DNA of 64,000 nucleotides, from the NCBI RefSeq assembly GCF_014199625.1, contig NZ_JACHNY010000001.1:1047810-1111809 (forward strand), given 5' to 3'. The DNA comes from Sphingomonas abaci. Lineage in GTDB: Bacteria; Pseudomonadota; Alphaproteobacteria; Sphingomonadales; Sphingomonadaceae. Position numbers and translations under genes: made by a program. Below, one piece after another: positions 56,394 to 63,912 of the stretch (its first letter is position 1; every line of letters starts with the position of its first letter). The notes beneath the pieces were generated by a model. That model searched no databases, was not told where the DNA came from, and saw only the letters and a program-made list of their open reading frames with translations.

Positions 56394-56930
56394 ATGATCG
56401 ATCGCCGCGATGCTGTTCTGCGCTACTCGCGCGTGGCGATGCTGTTCCACTGGACGATCGCCGCGCTGGTGATCGTCAACCTGGCGATCGGCCTGCTCCA
56501 CGATGCGATCGGCGGCATGGCGCTGCACAAGGCGGTCGGGCTGACCGTGCTGGGGCTGACGGCGGCGCGGCTCGGCTGGCGGTTGCTGCACAGGGCGCCG
56601 CCGCTGCCCGCGCATACCCCCGGCTGGGAGCGCGCGGCCGCCCACGCCACCCACTGGACGCTCTATCTGCTGATGGTGGCGATGCCGCTGACCGGCTGGC
56701 TGATGGTCTCGGGCGGGCCCATGCCCCGGCCCACCTCCTGGTTCGGGCTGGCGCAGGTGCCGCCTTTGCCGGTCGGACGCGCGGCGGGCGGGTTCGGGCA
56801 TGAGGCGCATGAACTGCTCGGCTGGCTGATGCTCGCTTTGGTGCTGCTGCATGTCGCGGCGGCGTTGCGCCACCGTGTCCTGCTGCGCGACGGGATGCTG
56901 GCGCGCATGGCGCCCCTGCTCGACCGCTGA
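56394..56930 (+). CDS. Cytochrome b561-family membrane protein
   Basis: 178 residues with four membrane helices. Haem-ligand His residues are placed in LFHWTIAAL (helix 1), ALHKAVGL (helix 2), HATHWTLYLLM (helix 3) and HEAHELLGW...LLHVAAALRH (helix 4), the pattern of diheme b561/YodB proteins. Moves electrons from ubiquinol to a periplasmic acceptor or oxygen species. Single gene; the candidate small RNA starts ~85 bp downstream. Confidence 0.9.
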   Translation: MIDRRDAVLRYSRVAMLFHWTIAALVIVNLAIGLLHDAIGGMALHKAVGLTVLGLTAARLGWRLLHRAPPLPAHTPGWERAAAHATHWTLYLLMVAMPLTGWLMVSGGPMPRPTSWFGLAQVPPLPVGRAAGGFGHEAHELLGWLMLALVLLHVAAALRHRVLLRDGMLARMAPLLDR

Positions 56931-57013
56931 TCCGGGGGGTTGATCCGGGTAAGACAGGGGTCCGCACATTTTTTCGCAATCGATGCTTGAACCAAAAGCC
57001 GGGTCACCCATTT

Positions 57014-57128
57014 ATGCCTTGTACGGCATCGTGTCCCCCCTTTCGCGGCGCTGTACGACACGCTTTCAGCGTGTCTCCTCCCTGAACCTTGGCCACCTCG
57101 CTGCGATCACGCGCGAGGTGGTTTTTTT
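57014..57128 (+). ncRNA. Candidate small regulatory RNA with CCUCC loop and intrinsic terminator
   Basis: A non-coding stretch with a possible promoter (TTGAAC 56987-56992, 18 bp, TTTATG 57011-57016), a stem-loop ATGCC/GGCAT at 57014-57029, a perfect 7-bp stem GACACGC-TTTCA-GCGTGTC at 57057-57075, a single-stranded CU-rich TCCTCCCT (57076-57083) that could pair with ribosome sites, and a strong terminator at 57093-57128. This is the plan of many alphaproteobacterial Hfq-dependent sRNAs. Not matched to a named family; the 5' end is uncertain and likely lies near 57020. Confidence 0.55.
57093..57128 (+). terminator. Intrinsic terminator (8-bp stem, T7)
   Basis: CCACCTCG (57093-57100) pairs with CGAGGTGG (57114-57121), followed by seven T. 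It ends the candidate sRNA and sits 4 bp before the end of the convergent amidohydrolase gene. Confidence 0.85.
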
Positions 57129-57131
57129 ATG

Positions 57132-57974
57132 TCATTCGGCGGCGTGCGGCAGCGCCATGGCCAGCGCCTCCGTCGCCAGCGCATCGATCATCCGCCGGAC
57201 CAGCGCCGCCGTCGCCGCCAGCCCTGCGCCCGGTTCGTCCAGCGTGGCGTCGAGATAGAGGCGGCGGTCCAGTTCGACCTGCACCGCATGGATGCTGCGC
57301 TCCGGCGCGCCCTGCCGCTCGACGATGAAGCCGCCGGCATAGGGCGTATTGCGGGTGACGCCGATCCCGGCGGCGCGCGCCTCCGCCTCCAGCGCCCGCG
57401 CGAAGCGGCCGGCGGCGGTGCGGCCGAAACGGTCGCCGATCACCACCTGCGGCCCGTCCTCCGCCAGCGGCGGCATCGAGTGCAGGTCGAGCAAGACCGC
57501 GACGCCGTGGCGGGCGCGCGCGGCAAGCAGCAGCGCCTCCAGCCGATCGTGATAGGGGCGGTGATCGGCGACGATCCGCGCCTCGACCTCGGCGGCGGTG
57601 AAGCGGCGCGCCCACAGGTCGCCCGCCCCCGTCACCCGGCGCGGCACCAGCCCCAGGCCGCTGCGCAGCTTCGCCGATAGGATCGGCCGGCGCAGCGGGG
57701 GGGCGCCCTCGTCGACGCGCGGGTCGCGCTCGCGCTCCGACCGGTTGAGGTCGATCCAGGCCCGGCCCAGCCGCTGGACCAGCATCGGCTCGTCGCCGCG
57801 CGCGGCATGGGCGACGGCATCGACGCGGCGATCCTCCAGGCCCTGGAGCGCGGCCGAGGGAACCCGCAGCGCGGCGCGCAATTCGGCGGGATAGTCGGTC
57901 CCGGCATGCGAGACGGACAGCACCACCGGCCCGGCCGGCGGCATGCTTCCCCATTCGTCGAACGACCGCCTCAT
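57132..57974 (-). CDS. N-formylglutamate amidohydrolase-family protein
   Basis: 280 residues. Family landmarks: VVLSVSHAGTDYP near the start, ARAWIDLNRSERERDPR, DHRPYHDRLEALL, LLDLHSMPP and NTPYAGGFIVER, with His and Asp/Glu residues for zinc. Such enzymes deformylate N-formylglutamate in histidine breakdown, though isolated homologues often serve other N-formyl or amide substrates. No hut genes are nearby. Divergent from the CpdR gene. Confidence 0.9.
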   Translation of the reverse strand: MRRSFDEWGSMPPAGPVVLSVSHAGTDYPAELRAALRVPSAALQGLEDRRVDAVAHAARGDEPMLVQRLGRAWIDLNRSERERDPRVDEGAPPLRRPILSAKLRSGLGLVPRRVTGAGDLWARRFTAAEVEARIVADHRPYHDRLEALLLAARARHGVAVLLDLHSMPPLAEDGPQVVIGDRFGRTAAGRFARALEAEARAAGIGVTRNTPYAGGFIVERQGAPERSIHAVQVELDRRLYLDATLDEPGAGLAATAALVRRMIDALATEALAMALPHAAE

Positions 57975-58064
57975 CCCGTCGATCCTAAAGCCGCTTCGGT
58001 ACGGATTCGACTGAAATTGTTAAGCTGGATCGGCTAAGAGGGCGTCCGATTGCGGGGCAAGGTG

Positions 58065-58442
58065 ATGATCCGGATATTACTGGCTGAAGACGATCAGGTG
58101 ATGCGCGAATATCTGGCCCGCGCGCTGGAGCGGTCGGGCTATGCGGTGGTCGCGGTTGATCGCGGCACGGCGGCGGTGCCGCTTCTCGAGCAGGAGCGAT
58201 TCGACCTGCTGCTGACCGATATCGTCATGCCGGAGATGGACGGCATCGAACTGGCGCGCCGCGCCAACGAACTGGCCCCCGACCTGCGCGTGATGTTCAT
58301 CACCGGCTTCGCGGCGGTGACGTTGAAAGTGGGACAGGCGATGCCCAACGCCCGTGTCCTGTCCAAGCCCTTCCACCTGCGCGACCTGGTGGCGGAGGTC
58401 GATCGGCTGTTCGACCGCCATGACGCATCGGGCCTGAATTGA
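58065..58442 (+). CDS. cpdR: Single-domain response regulator, CpdR-like
   Basis: 125 residues from ATG 58065. Receiver only: RILLAEDDQVMREYLARAL, phospho-Asp in LLLTDIVMPEMDGIELA, Thr in FITGF and Lys in LSKPFHLRDL. The wording matches CpdR, which in its unphosphorylated form hands substrates to the ClpXP protease during the alphaproteobacterial cell cycle. Divergent from the amidohydrolase and just upstream of tRNA-Val. Identity is by resemblance, without a genome-wide check for other CpdR copies. Confidence 0.75.
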   Translation: MIRILLAEDDQVMREYLARALERSGYAVVAVDRGTAAVPLLEQERFDLLLTDIVMPEMDGIELARRANELAPDLRVMFITGFAAVTLKVGQAMPNARVLSKPFHLRDLVAEVDRLFDRHDASGLN

Positions 58443-58503
58443 GTCCCGATGCAAAATGGGGCTTGCACCCCCGAAAACCCCCGGCTAAAGGGCCACCTCC
58501 GGC

Positions 58504-58578
58504 GGGCGTGTAGCTCAGTGGTAGAGCACTGTGTTGACATCGCAGGGGTCGCAAGTTCAATCCTTGCCACGCCCACCA
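58504..58578 (+). tRNA. tRNA-Val (anticodon GAC), insertion site of the right-hand element
   Basis: 75 nt with encoded CCA. Acceptor stem GGGCGTG/CACGCCC, D-loop AGCTCAGTGGTAGAGC, anticodon arm CTGTG-TTGACAT-CGCAG (anticodon GAC) and T-loop GTTCAATCC. The integrase gene next to its 3' end suggests that the 3' part served as the attachment site and was restored by the incoming element. Confidence 0.95.
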
Positions 58579-58585
58579 TCGAAAA

Positions 58586-58617
58586 CCCCGCTAGGCCAAC
58601 GGCTTAGCGGGGTTTTT
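58586..58617 (+). terminator. Intrinsic terminator after tRNA-Val
   Basis: CCCCGCTA (58586-58593) pairs with TAGCGGGG (58605-58612), followed by five T. Eight bases after the tRNA end. Confidence 0.9.
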
Positions 58618-58648
58618 GGTTTTCATGCCCCCGAGTTGCGCGTCGCGG

Positions 58649-58821
58649 TTTTGCGTGGCTTTTGCGTGTCATGCCGAGTGGAACATCCGGGCTCACGGGG
58701 GCCTCGAGGGCACTAGGGCGGCTGCGCCAGCGGATTGGGAGCGGCAGCGATGGCGTGAAAACGACTGGCCATCATACCCGCCGCCGCCGTCCATCGGGAC
58801 CGACTTGCGTGGGTTTTGCGT
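58649..58821. repeat. Paired TTTTGCGT repeats flanking the integrase end (possible arm sites)
   Basis: TTTTGCGT at 58649-58656 and 58660-58667, and again (A)CTTGCGT at 58803-58810 with TTTTGCGT at 58814-58821. Both pairs have an 11-bp period, about one helical turn. The second pair is within the integrase 3' end. The arrangement beside a putative att site resembles integrase arm-type binding sites; that role is inferred. Confidence 0.4.
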
Positions 58822-60082
58822 AAAGCGGCATCGCTATCTTCCGGGCCAGCTCGGACGCAATGTCCTCCAGCCCCTGTCGGGTCTCCGACAGATACTCTGG
58901 GCTGAAGATCACGTAGTGCCGCGTCGAGGAGGGCAGCACCGTGTGGCCGAGCGCCAGCGGGATTTCCTGCTGTGAGACGCCGCGCTGTGCGATCAGAGTC
59001 GCCATGCTGTGGCGCATCAGCTTGGGGCCGAAACCGATCGGTACCTTGAAATGCCTTGCCATGACGCTCCACGCCTTTTTGACGTCCGCCACGGGCCGCT
59101 GGACCAGCCAACGGTCCTCATCCTTCTCGACCACGCTCTCGTGACAGACCAGCCGGTCGTCCGTCGCCTCCAGCCAGTTCGCCAGGAGTGATGTGACGGG
59201 GAGCGCTGGTCGATTTTTGCGCGTCTGGATCCGCCCCGCCGGGTTGAGGTCGAGCACGCTGGCGTTGCGGTGCCATTGCTGTCGGTCGGGCCGCACCGAG
59301 ATGTCATAGAGCGCATCCGGCCGCGCCAGCGTGCAGATCGCACCGATCAGATAGCGTCGCAGCGGCATCAGCCGTGCTGGATGCGCCGGGCTGAGCTCCG
59401 GGTCTCCTTCCGCCGTATAGTCGAGCATCTCGGCGATCTGGTCGAGCGAGAGACGGAAGTTGCGCTCCGGCGTCACGGCGGCGCGGGGCAGGTGCTTCAG
59501 TTCGGGCACCGCCTCCATACGCTTCACGTTGAATCGCAAGGCTGCCTTGAGCTGGATGATGCTCTCCTCGACCGTCGACTTCGCCCGTTTGCGGGTCGAT
59601 ACGGTCCATCCGCCGGTCGCCGGGTCACGCCGCCGCTGGGTCACGGGATCGATCTCGGTCCCCCAATGGCGAAATCGCTTCAGCCATTCGGAGTCCAGGA
59701 CCTTCGGCGGCACGGGTTCACGCAACACACCGACCTTGAGTTCATGGTCGATGAACCGGTTCACCAGTTTCAGCCGGGCACGGATTGCGTCGGCGCTGGC
59801 CTGTTCGGCACCGTGCAGCGTCCAATAGTCCGTCATAGCCTGATGGACCGTGTAGTACGCCTTGTCGTCATCGGCAGGCTGGTGGAACGCCAGATAGTGA
59901 CGGTCGAGCACCTCGGTTGCTACGCAAAGATCAGCCGTGCCCGTGCTGCGTCGCTGCATTCGGCCGGAGACCGGGTCGTACCAGCAGATGTAGAGGTCCG
60001 GGCTGACGACCTCACCGCCCTTGCCCCGGAGGTGATCGAGGTGGAATTCACCCCGGCGGTAGAAAACTTTCGGTGCCGGCAC
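58772..60082 (-). CDS. int: Tyrosine-recombinase integrase of the element
   Basis: 436 residues from GTG 60082, which has TAAAGGA upstream; the frame is open further to 60472 but that part reads as shadow sequence. N-terminal arm/core-binding region (PAPKVFYRRGEFHL..., then RSTGTADLCVATEVLDRHY). Catalytic domain: Arg in CTLARPDALYDI, then LMRHSMATLIAQRGVSQQEIPLALGHTVLPSSTRHY with His-x-x-x, Gly-His and the nucleophile Tyr. Phage/ICE-type site-specific integration into the adjacent tRNA-Val is expected. Confidence 0.88.
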   Translation of the reverse strand: MPAPKVFYRRGEFHLDHLRGKGGEVVSPDLYICWYDPVSGRMQRRSTGTADLCVATEVLDRHYLAFHQPADDDKAYYTVHQAMTDYWTLHGAEQASADAIRARLKLVNRFIDHELKVGVLREPVPPKVLDSEWLKRFRHWGTEIDPVTQRRRDPATGGWTVSTRKRAKSTVEESIIQLKAALRFNVKRMEAVPELKHLPRAAVTPERNFRLSLDQIAEMLDYTAEGDPELSPAHPARLMPLRRYLIGAICTLARPDALYDISVRPDRQQWHRNASVLDLNPAGRIQTRKNRPALPVTSLLANWLEATDDRLVCHESVVEKDEDRWLVQRPVADVKKAWSVMARHFKVPIGFGPKLMRHSMATLIAQRGVSQQEIPLALGHTVLPSSTRHYVIFSPEYLSETRQGLEDIASELARKIAMPLYAKPTQVGPDGRRRRV

Positions 60083-60333
60083 TGCGCTTTTTCCTTTAGG
60101 ATTTCGCTTCGCGCCTTTCCGAGCAGGTTCACTGCACCCACCAGGGTAAGGAGGTCGAGATCCTCCGACTTGAGGTTGATGCCCCGGCCCGTCTGGATCG
60201 CACGGGCGATCTTGCGGTCGAGCCGCAGGATGGCGTCGGCGGTTGCCGCGTCGATCATGTCCTGGGGGAGGACCGGGCCGGTCCCCGGCGTCATCGCGAG
60301 GGTGCCGCCGGCGTCCGCGTCGATGCTCATCAT
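59920..60333 (-). CDS. Small hypothetical protein overlapping the integrase start
   Basis: 137 residues; a strong ribosome site AGGAAGG lies 8 bp before the first of two ATGs, so translation is likely. The first ~83 residues look real (DMIDAATADAILRLDRKIARAIQTG..., helical, charged). From about residue 84 it reads through the first 163 bp of the integrase in another frame and turns Ser/Thr/Ala-rich, which suggests a lost stop codon. Possibly a directionality factor by position, but no helix-turn-helix is seen. Confidence 0.5.
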   Translation of the reverse strand: MMSIDADAGGTLAMTPGTGPVLPQDMIDAATADAILRLDRKIARAIQTGRGINLKSEDLDLLTLVGAVNLLGKARSEILKEKAQCRHRKFSTAGVNSTSITSGARAVRSSARTSTSAGTTRSPAECSDAARARLIFA

Positions 60334-60348
60334 GTCTTTTCCTTCCTG

Positions 60349-60367
60349 ACGTGGGTAACCCCCACGT
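60349..60367. promoter_or_regulatory. Palindrome ACGTGGG-TAACC-CCCACGT
   Basis: A perfect 7-bp inverted repeat with a 5-nt loop between the end of the HipA-like gene and the start of the small gene. It could end the hip operon transcript or be an operator for the small gene and integrase. Confidence 0.4.
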
Positions 60368-60381
60368 GCAGGGCCTTCTTC

Positions 60382-61626
60382 TCACCCGAAGTGGTCGTCG
60401 GTGACCTTCAAGCGATCCGCGATCTGGCGTCGCGAGACGGTGACGCCAACATCCGCGGCAATCACCGGCCATTCGGTCAGCGCGCCGCGCGTCTGGTCGA
60501 TGATCTGGCCGATGACGCGATCCGACAGGCCATGGCGGCGGCCCAGCGCGAGGACGTGCGCGCGGGTCGGCGTGCGGCCCTCGCCTTCGACCGCGAGATA
60601 GTGTTCACCGCCTGGACCGACCGAGAAGGTCAGGTCATAGGCTGGGGCGAGGCGCCACTCACCGCTCAGTCCCATCAGATAGCTGTGCTGCCGGGTGTGA
60701 TCGTCGCGGTTGTGTGACAGAACGTTGAAGACCATGCGGCGGAAGGCCTGCTCGACGTCGCCGGCATGGCGGGTGATCGCCAGGGTCGCGCGCAGGAATC
60801 CGTCATAGTCGAGGCTCGGCATCTCGGACGGGGCTTCGGCTGCCCCGGCGAGGGATACCATGTGCAGCCGGCGCCCGGGGGCCGGTCGGTCGAAGCGGCG
60901 CGTCGCGAAATAGCCAGGTCCGTCGCGCTCGGGCAGTACGCGGGATTCCGCGATCGTCAGGCCGGCGGCACGGGCCATGCGCGCATAGGCTTCCTCGACC
61001 GGACCGATGTCGATCGGATCGCCGGTCGCGCGGAACTTGACGATCCAGGCGTCATGGCCATCCGCGGCCTCGCCGACGCTGATCGCGCCATCGGGGGCGA
61101 AGCCGACATGAACCTTGGGACGAGCGCCGCCCGACGCGCCGCCCAGCGCCGCCAGCGTGTCGACCAGTGCGCCCTCGTCCCCGGCGAGGAGCAACCGCGA
61201 TTCCTCGGCCAGGGCATCGAGATCGATCGTCCCGATCGCATCGTCAGGCGTGGTGGCTGGCTGATAGACCAGCGCGCCACGGCCACCGGCGCCGATGATC
61301 GCCAGCTGATCGACCGGGTTCAGCGTGTCGAACTGGACGTCGATCCTGGCGAGGCGACGTCGCAGCAACAGCCGTCCCCAGGCATCGGGCAAGCTGTCCG
61401 CCAGAAAGCCGTGCAGCCCGCCGAACGACCGGCTCCGCGTGGCGTGCAAGCCCGGTTCGGGAGGATAGAGCAGCGGGGCGATGAGCAAGCCGCTGCGGAT
61501 CACGTCGGGCGACCATTCGAGCTGGGCGACGCCACCGGCCATTACGACCCGGCCGGCTGGCGCAGCGGGCATGGCATCGTCGAACGCCAGCGCGAGCCCC
61601 AGTGGTGCCCCCGGCCTCAGCTTCAC
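60382..61626 (-). CDS. hipA: HipA-family serine/threonine kinase (toxin-like)
   Basis: 414 residues from GTG 61626, overlapping the HTH gene stop (GTGA). HipA landmarks: FGGLHGFLADSLPDAWGRLLL in the N-subdomain, ALGGASGGARPK nucleotide loop, catalytic loop SHNRDDHTRQHSYL (usual N-x-D-x-H-x-K-N pattern, here with Arg-Gln) and metal-binding LAPAYDLTFS. Such kinases phosphorylate translation targets such as GltX and cause growth arrest; the partner HTH protein neutralises them. The altered catalytic loop makes activity uncertain. Confidence 0.88.
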   Translation of the reverse strand: MKLRPGAPLGLALAFDDAMPAAPAGRVVMAGGVAQLEWSPDVIRSGLLIAPLLYPPEPGLHATRSRSFGGLHGFLADSLPDAWGRLLLRRRLARIDVQFDTLNPVDQLAIIGAGGRGALVYQPATTPDDAIGTIDLDALAEESRLLLAGDEGALVDTLAALGGASGGARPKVHVGFAPDGAISVGEAADGHDAWIVKFRATGDPIDIGPVEEAYARMARAAGLTIAESRVLPERDGPGYFATRRFDRPAPGRRLHMVSLAGAAEAPSEMPSLDYDGFLRATLAITRHAGDVEQAFRRMVFNVLSHNRDDHTRQHSYLMGLSGEWRLAPAYDLTFSVGPGGEHYLAVEGEGRTPTRAHVLALGRRHGLSDRVIGQIIDQTRGALTEWPVIAADVGVTVSRRQIADRLKVTDDHFG

Positions 61627-61946
61627 GATGGAATCCTCGACACTGCACGGCGGCAACGCTTCGGCGCCGTGCGTTCGGTCATCCGGTTTTGCTCCAGCAG
61701 AGCATCCATCGAACTGGCCACCGGCTCCGGGAAGAGGGCGAACAGATCCTGCTCGCACCGCAGCACCACGGCCGCGCGGACGAGGTCGTCGATCGACGCC
61801 TTGCCCTCGGTCTCCAGGCGCCGCCAAGTGCGATAGGAGACTCCGGCGCGGGCTGCCGCATCGACCTGTGTCAGGTTCATCGCCAATCGGCGGCGCTGAA
61901 CCTTCTGGCCGATTTCGACAGAGATCTCGCTCGGCGCATACATCAT
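61623..61946 (-). CDS. hipB: HipB-like HTH antitoxin/regulator
   Basis: 107 residues from ATG 61946 (or 61943); an upstream in-frame ATG at 61994 lies inside the operator repeat. XRE-type helix-turn-helix in VQRRRLAMNLTQVDAAARAGVSYRTWRRLE, read by its core LTQVDAAARAGVSY. The C-terminal part (LFALFPEPVASSMDALLEQNRM) probably contacts the kinase. Immediately upstream is a 14-bp perfect inverted repeat, the likely autoregulation site. Stop overlaps the kinase start, the standard HipBA order. Confidence 0.85.
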   Translation of the reverse strand: MMYAPSEISVEIGQKVQRRRLAMNLTQVDAAARAGVSYRTWRRLETEGKASIDDLVRAAVVLRCEQDLFALFPEPVASSMDALLEQNRMTERTAPKRCRRAVSRIPS

Positions 61947-61947
61947 T

Positions 61948-62002
61948 GTCCGTATATGGCCTGTAATTGCCGCTTTGGCAACTTTAGAGGCCATATACGG
62001 AC
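61948..62002. promoter_or_regulatory. 14-bp inverted repeat, probable HipB operator
   Basis: GTCCGTATATGGCC (61948-61961) and GGCCATATACGGAC (61989-62002) are perfect inverted copies 27 bp apart, and each holds the near-palindrome CCGTATATGG. One arm abuts the hipB start codon. The layout fits two HipB dimers bridging the promoter. Confidence 0.65.
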
Positions 62003-62027
62003 GACCCGATGAGCCAGTACAGCGGTG

Positions 62028-63037
62028 CTATTCAGCAGCCTCTGCAATCGGCTCCGGTGGGTCGAAGCCGAGGTTGACGATCCGGATTTTGCCCCGGCGC
62101 GTATCGATCAAGCCGTCCTTGCTTATCAGCGCCAGCTCCTTGGCCAGAGTGCCTGGCGTTTTCGCTTTCTCGCCGTCTACCTCGTCGGTGATCGTGGCCA
62201 GGACCGCACAGGAGGCCTTCGTCGTGTTGAATGCGGCACGAAGCGCATCCCGTTCGATGACCGTGTTGGGTTTGCCGCCGTCGAACGATGCCAGAAGTGA
62301 GAGCACTGCTTTCCGGAGGTCCTCCGTATGCACGCCCTTCTTGCCTCGTGGCTGGAGCAACGCCGTACCGAAGATGCCTGGGAAGTCGGCCGTGATGTGG
62401 TCATAGGCGCCTTCCTCCCTGCGCCTCAGCAGTGCGCGAGGCCGAAGATCCGCCCCGAGCGAGTTCGCCTTGGCTACCTCGACGATGACGACATCGCGGT
62501 CCGTCAGGCCCGGATGAACGGCGCGGACTGTCTCGAGGTTTTCGGACGCTCCGGCGAGTCGCACTTCGACCACCGAGCGTGGCGTGGTAGACCACATGGC
62601 GGATCCACGAAGTCGTTCGATCGCGGCGTCCTCGGTCTTCCGCGCGGCGTCCTTGGGCGTATGATCAATCACCGCCCAGAACATCTTCTGCCGGTAAGAC
62701 AATCTGTTCAGGTGGAAGAGGAAGTTACTGGCCGCCTCCGAGTTGGCCAACTCGAAGCCTGCCATCGACACGGCAGAGTCGAGGATGACGCCCACGATGC
62801 GGTCCTCCGGCCGGCCGTCCTCTTCGACTTGCTTGTTCCAGTCGTCCAGAAAGGCCTCGATGCCGTCGAGAACGGGGCTTGGCTGCCAGCGGCCGCCAGG
62901 ACCGTGCTGGAACAGGCAGGCGTTCGGCTCCGGGAACTCAGTCTGCGTCATGCTTAGGAATGCCATGACGTGGATGCGCTGGCATAGAGCGACGGCATCC
63001 TCCTCGGTACCGCCGTTCTCCCGCATCAGGCGGCGTG
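62028..63037 (-). pseudogene. RepA/AAA_25-like ATPase, 5' part removed by IS insertion
   Basis: About 335 codons of a RecA-fold ATPase remain, from RRLMRENGGTEEDAVALCQRI to the stop at 62028. Walker B-like DRIVGVILDSAVSMAG and the segment FWAVIDHTPKDAARK...RGSAMWSTTPRSVVEVR resemble hexameric helicase/RepA-type proteins found on plasmids and integrative elements. The Walker A region would lie beyond the IS3 element that joins at about 63038. The frame reads on into the IS end, so a truncated fusion is possible. Not expected to work. Confidence 0.75.
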
Positions 63038-63099
63038 TGACGTGCTCCCCTGAAACTCTGCCAGTTTGAGCTAGAGTCCGCCTTCGTGAGGAGACGGAT

Positions 63100-63366
63100 G
63101 TGAAGAAGACCAGGTTCAGCGAGGAGCAGATCATCGCGGTGCTGCGCGAGCAGGAGGCCGGGATGAAGACCGCCGACGTTTGCCGCAAGCACGGGATCAG
63201 CAGCGCGACGCTTTATGCTTGGAAGGCGAAGTATGGCGGCATGGACGTGTCGCAGGCACGCAAGCTGAAGGTGCTCGAGGAGGAGAACGGCCGGCTCAAA
63301 CGGCTGCTGGCTGATGCCATGCTGGACAACGCCGTGCTGAAGGAAGTGGCGGGAAAAAACTGGTGA
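63100..63366 (+). CDS. IS3-family OrfA (HTH_Tnp_1)
   Basis: 88 residues. FSEEQIIAVLREQEAGMKTADVCRKHGISSATLYAWKAKYGG (core AGMKTADVCRKHGIS) is the transposon-end binding helix-turn-helix; a Leu-zipper-like helix (LKVLEEENGRLKRLLADAML) follows. Stops after an A6C slippery run, so a -1 shift would fuse it to OrfB. Confidence 0.93.
   Translation: MKKTRFSEEQIIAVLREQEAGMKTADVCRKHGISSATLYAWKAKYGGMDVSQARKLKVLEEENGRLKRLLADAMLDNAVLKEVAGKNW
63354..63360 (+). other. Programmed -1 frameshift site (A AAA AAC)
   Basis: AAAAAAC lies in the zero frame of orfA as (GG)A-AAA-AAC, the canonical slippery heptamer. Slipping back one base enters the orfB frame, giving the OrfAB transposase typical of IS3 elements. 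Confidence 0.75.
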
Positions 63367-63912
63367 AGCCCGCCGCTCGGCGGAAGGCTGTCGAGCATGC
63401 TCGGCAGCTGTTCGGCATCAGCGAGCGTCGGGCGTGTACCATCTTCGGCGTGGACAGGACGTCGGTGCGCTATGCGCCCCGGCGTAGTGATGATGGCGAC
63501 CTGCGGTCGCGGTTGCGCGAGATCGCAGCCGAACGGCGCCGCTTCGGCTACCGACGGCTGGGGATCATGCTGGCCCGCGAGGGGCTGGTCATGAACCACA
63601 AGAAGCTGCTGCGGCTGTACCGCGAGGAGAACCTGCGGGTCAGGCGCCGGCGTGGCCGCAAGCGAGCGATGGGCACCCGAGCGCCCATGGCGCTGCCGCA
63701 AGGCCCGAACCAGCGGTGGAGCCTCGACTTCGTCAACGACACGTTGATCAGCGGCCGGCGCATCCGCATCCTGGCGGTGGTCGACGACTTCACGCGCGAA
63801 TGTCTGGCGCTGGTGGTCGACACCTCGCTGTCAGGCGCGCGTGTCGCCCGCGAGCTCGACGCCATCATCGCGGCCAGGGGCGCACCGCCGCTGATGATCG
63901 TGAGCGACAACG
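63363..63912 (+). pseudogene. IS3-family OrfB transposase, truncated
   Basis: GTG at 63363 overlaps the orfA stop. The remaining ~183 codons include the HTH_21 region (RRFGYRRLGIMLAREG) and the rve core with first Asp in WSLDFVND and second Asp in IVSDN. Just after SDN the sequence diverges (VLCREAA...), and the catalytic Glu segment is missing. Cannot transpose by itself. Confidence 0.85.

Larger units (their letters stand above)
63038..63912 (+). mobile_element. IS3-family element, right part missing
   Basis: Left end at about 63038 (starts TGACGTGCTCCCC), two overlapping frames orfA and orfB with a slippery site, then an abrupt end: after the second catalytic Asp the transposase sequence stops matching at about 63912. 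The right inverted repeat and the catalytic Glu are absent. The element sits inside a RepA-like ATPase gene. Confidence 0.85.

Noticed and set aside
60083..60472. N-terminal extension of the integrase frame
   Set aside because: The extra ~130 residues are Arg/Gly/Pro-rich and overlap the small gene that has its own strong ribosome site; family similarity begins at PAPKVFYRR.
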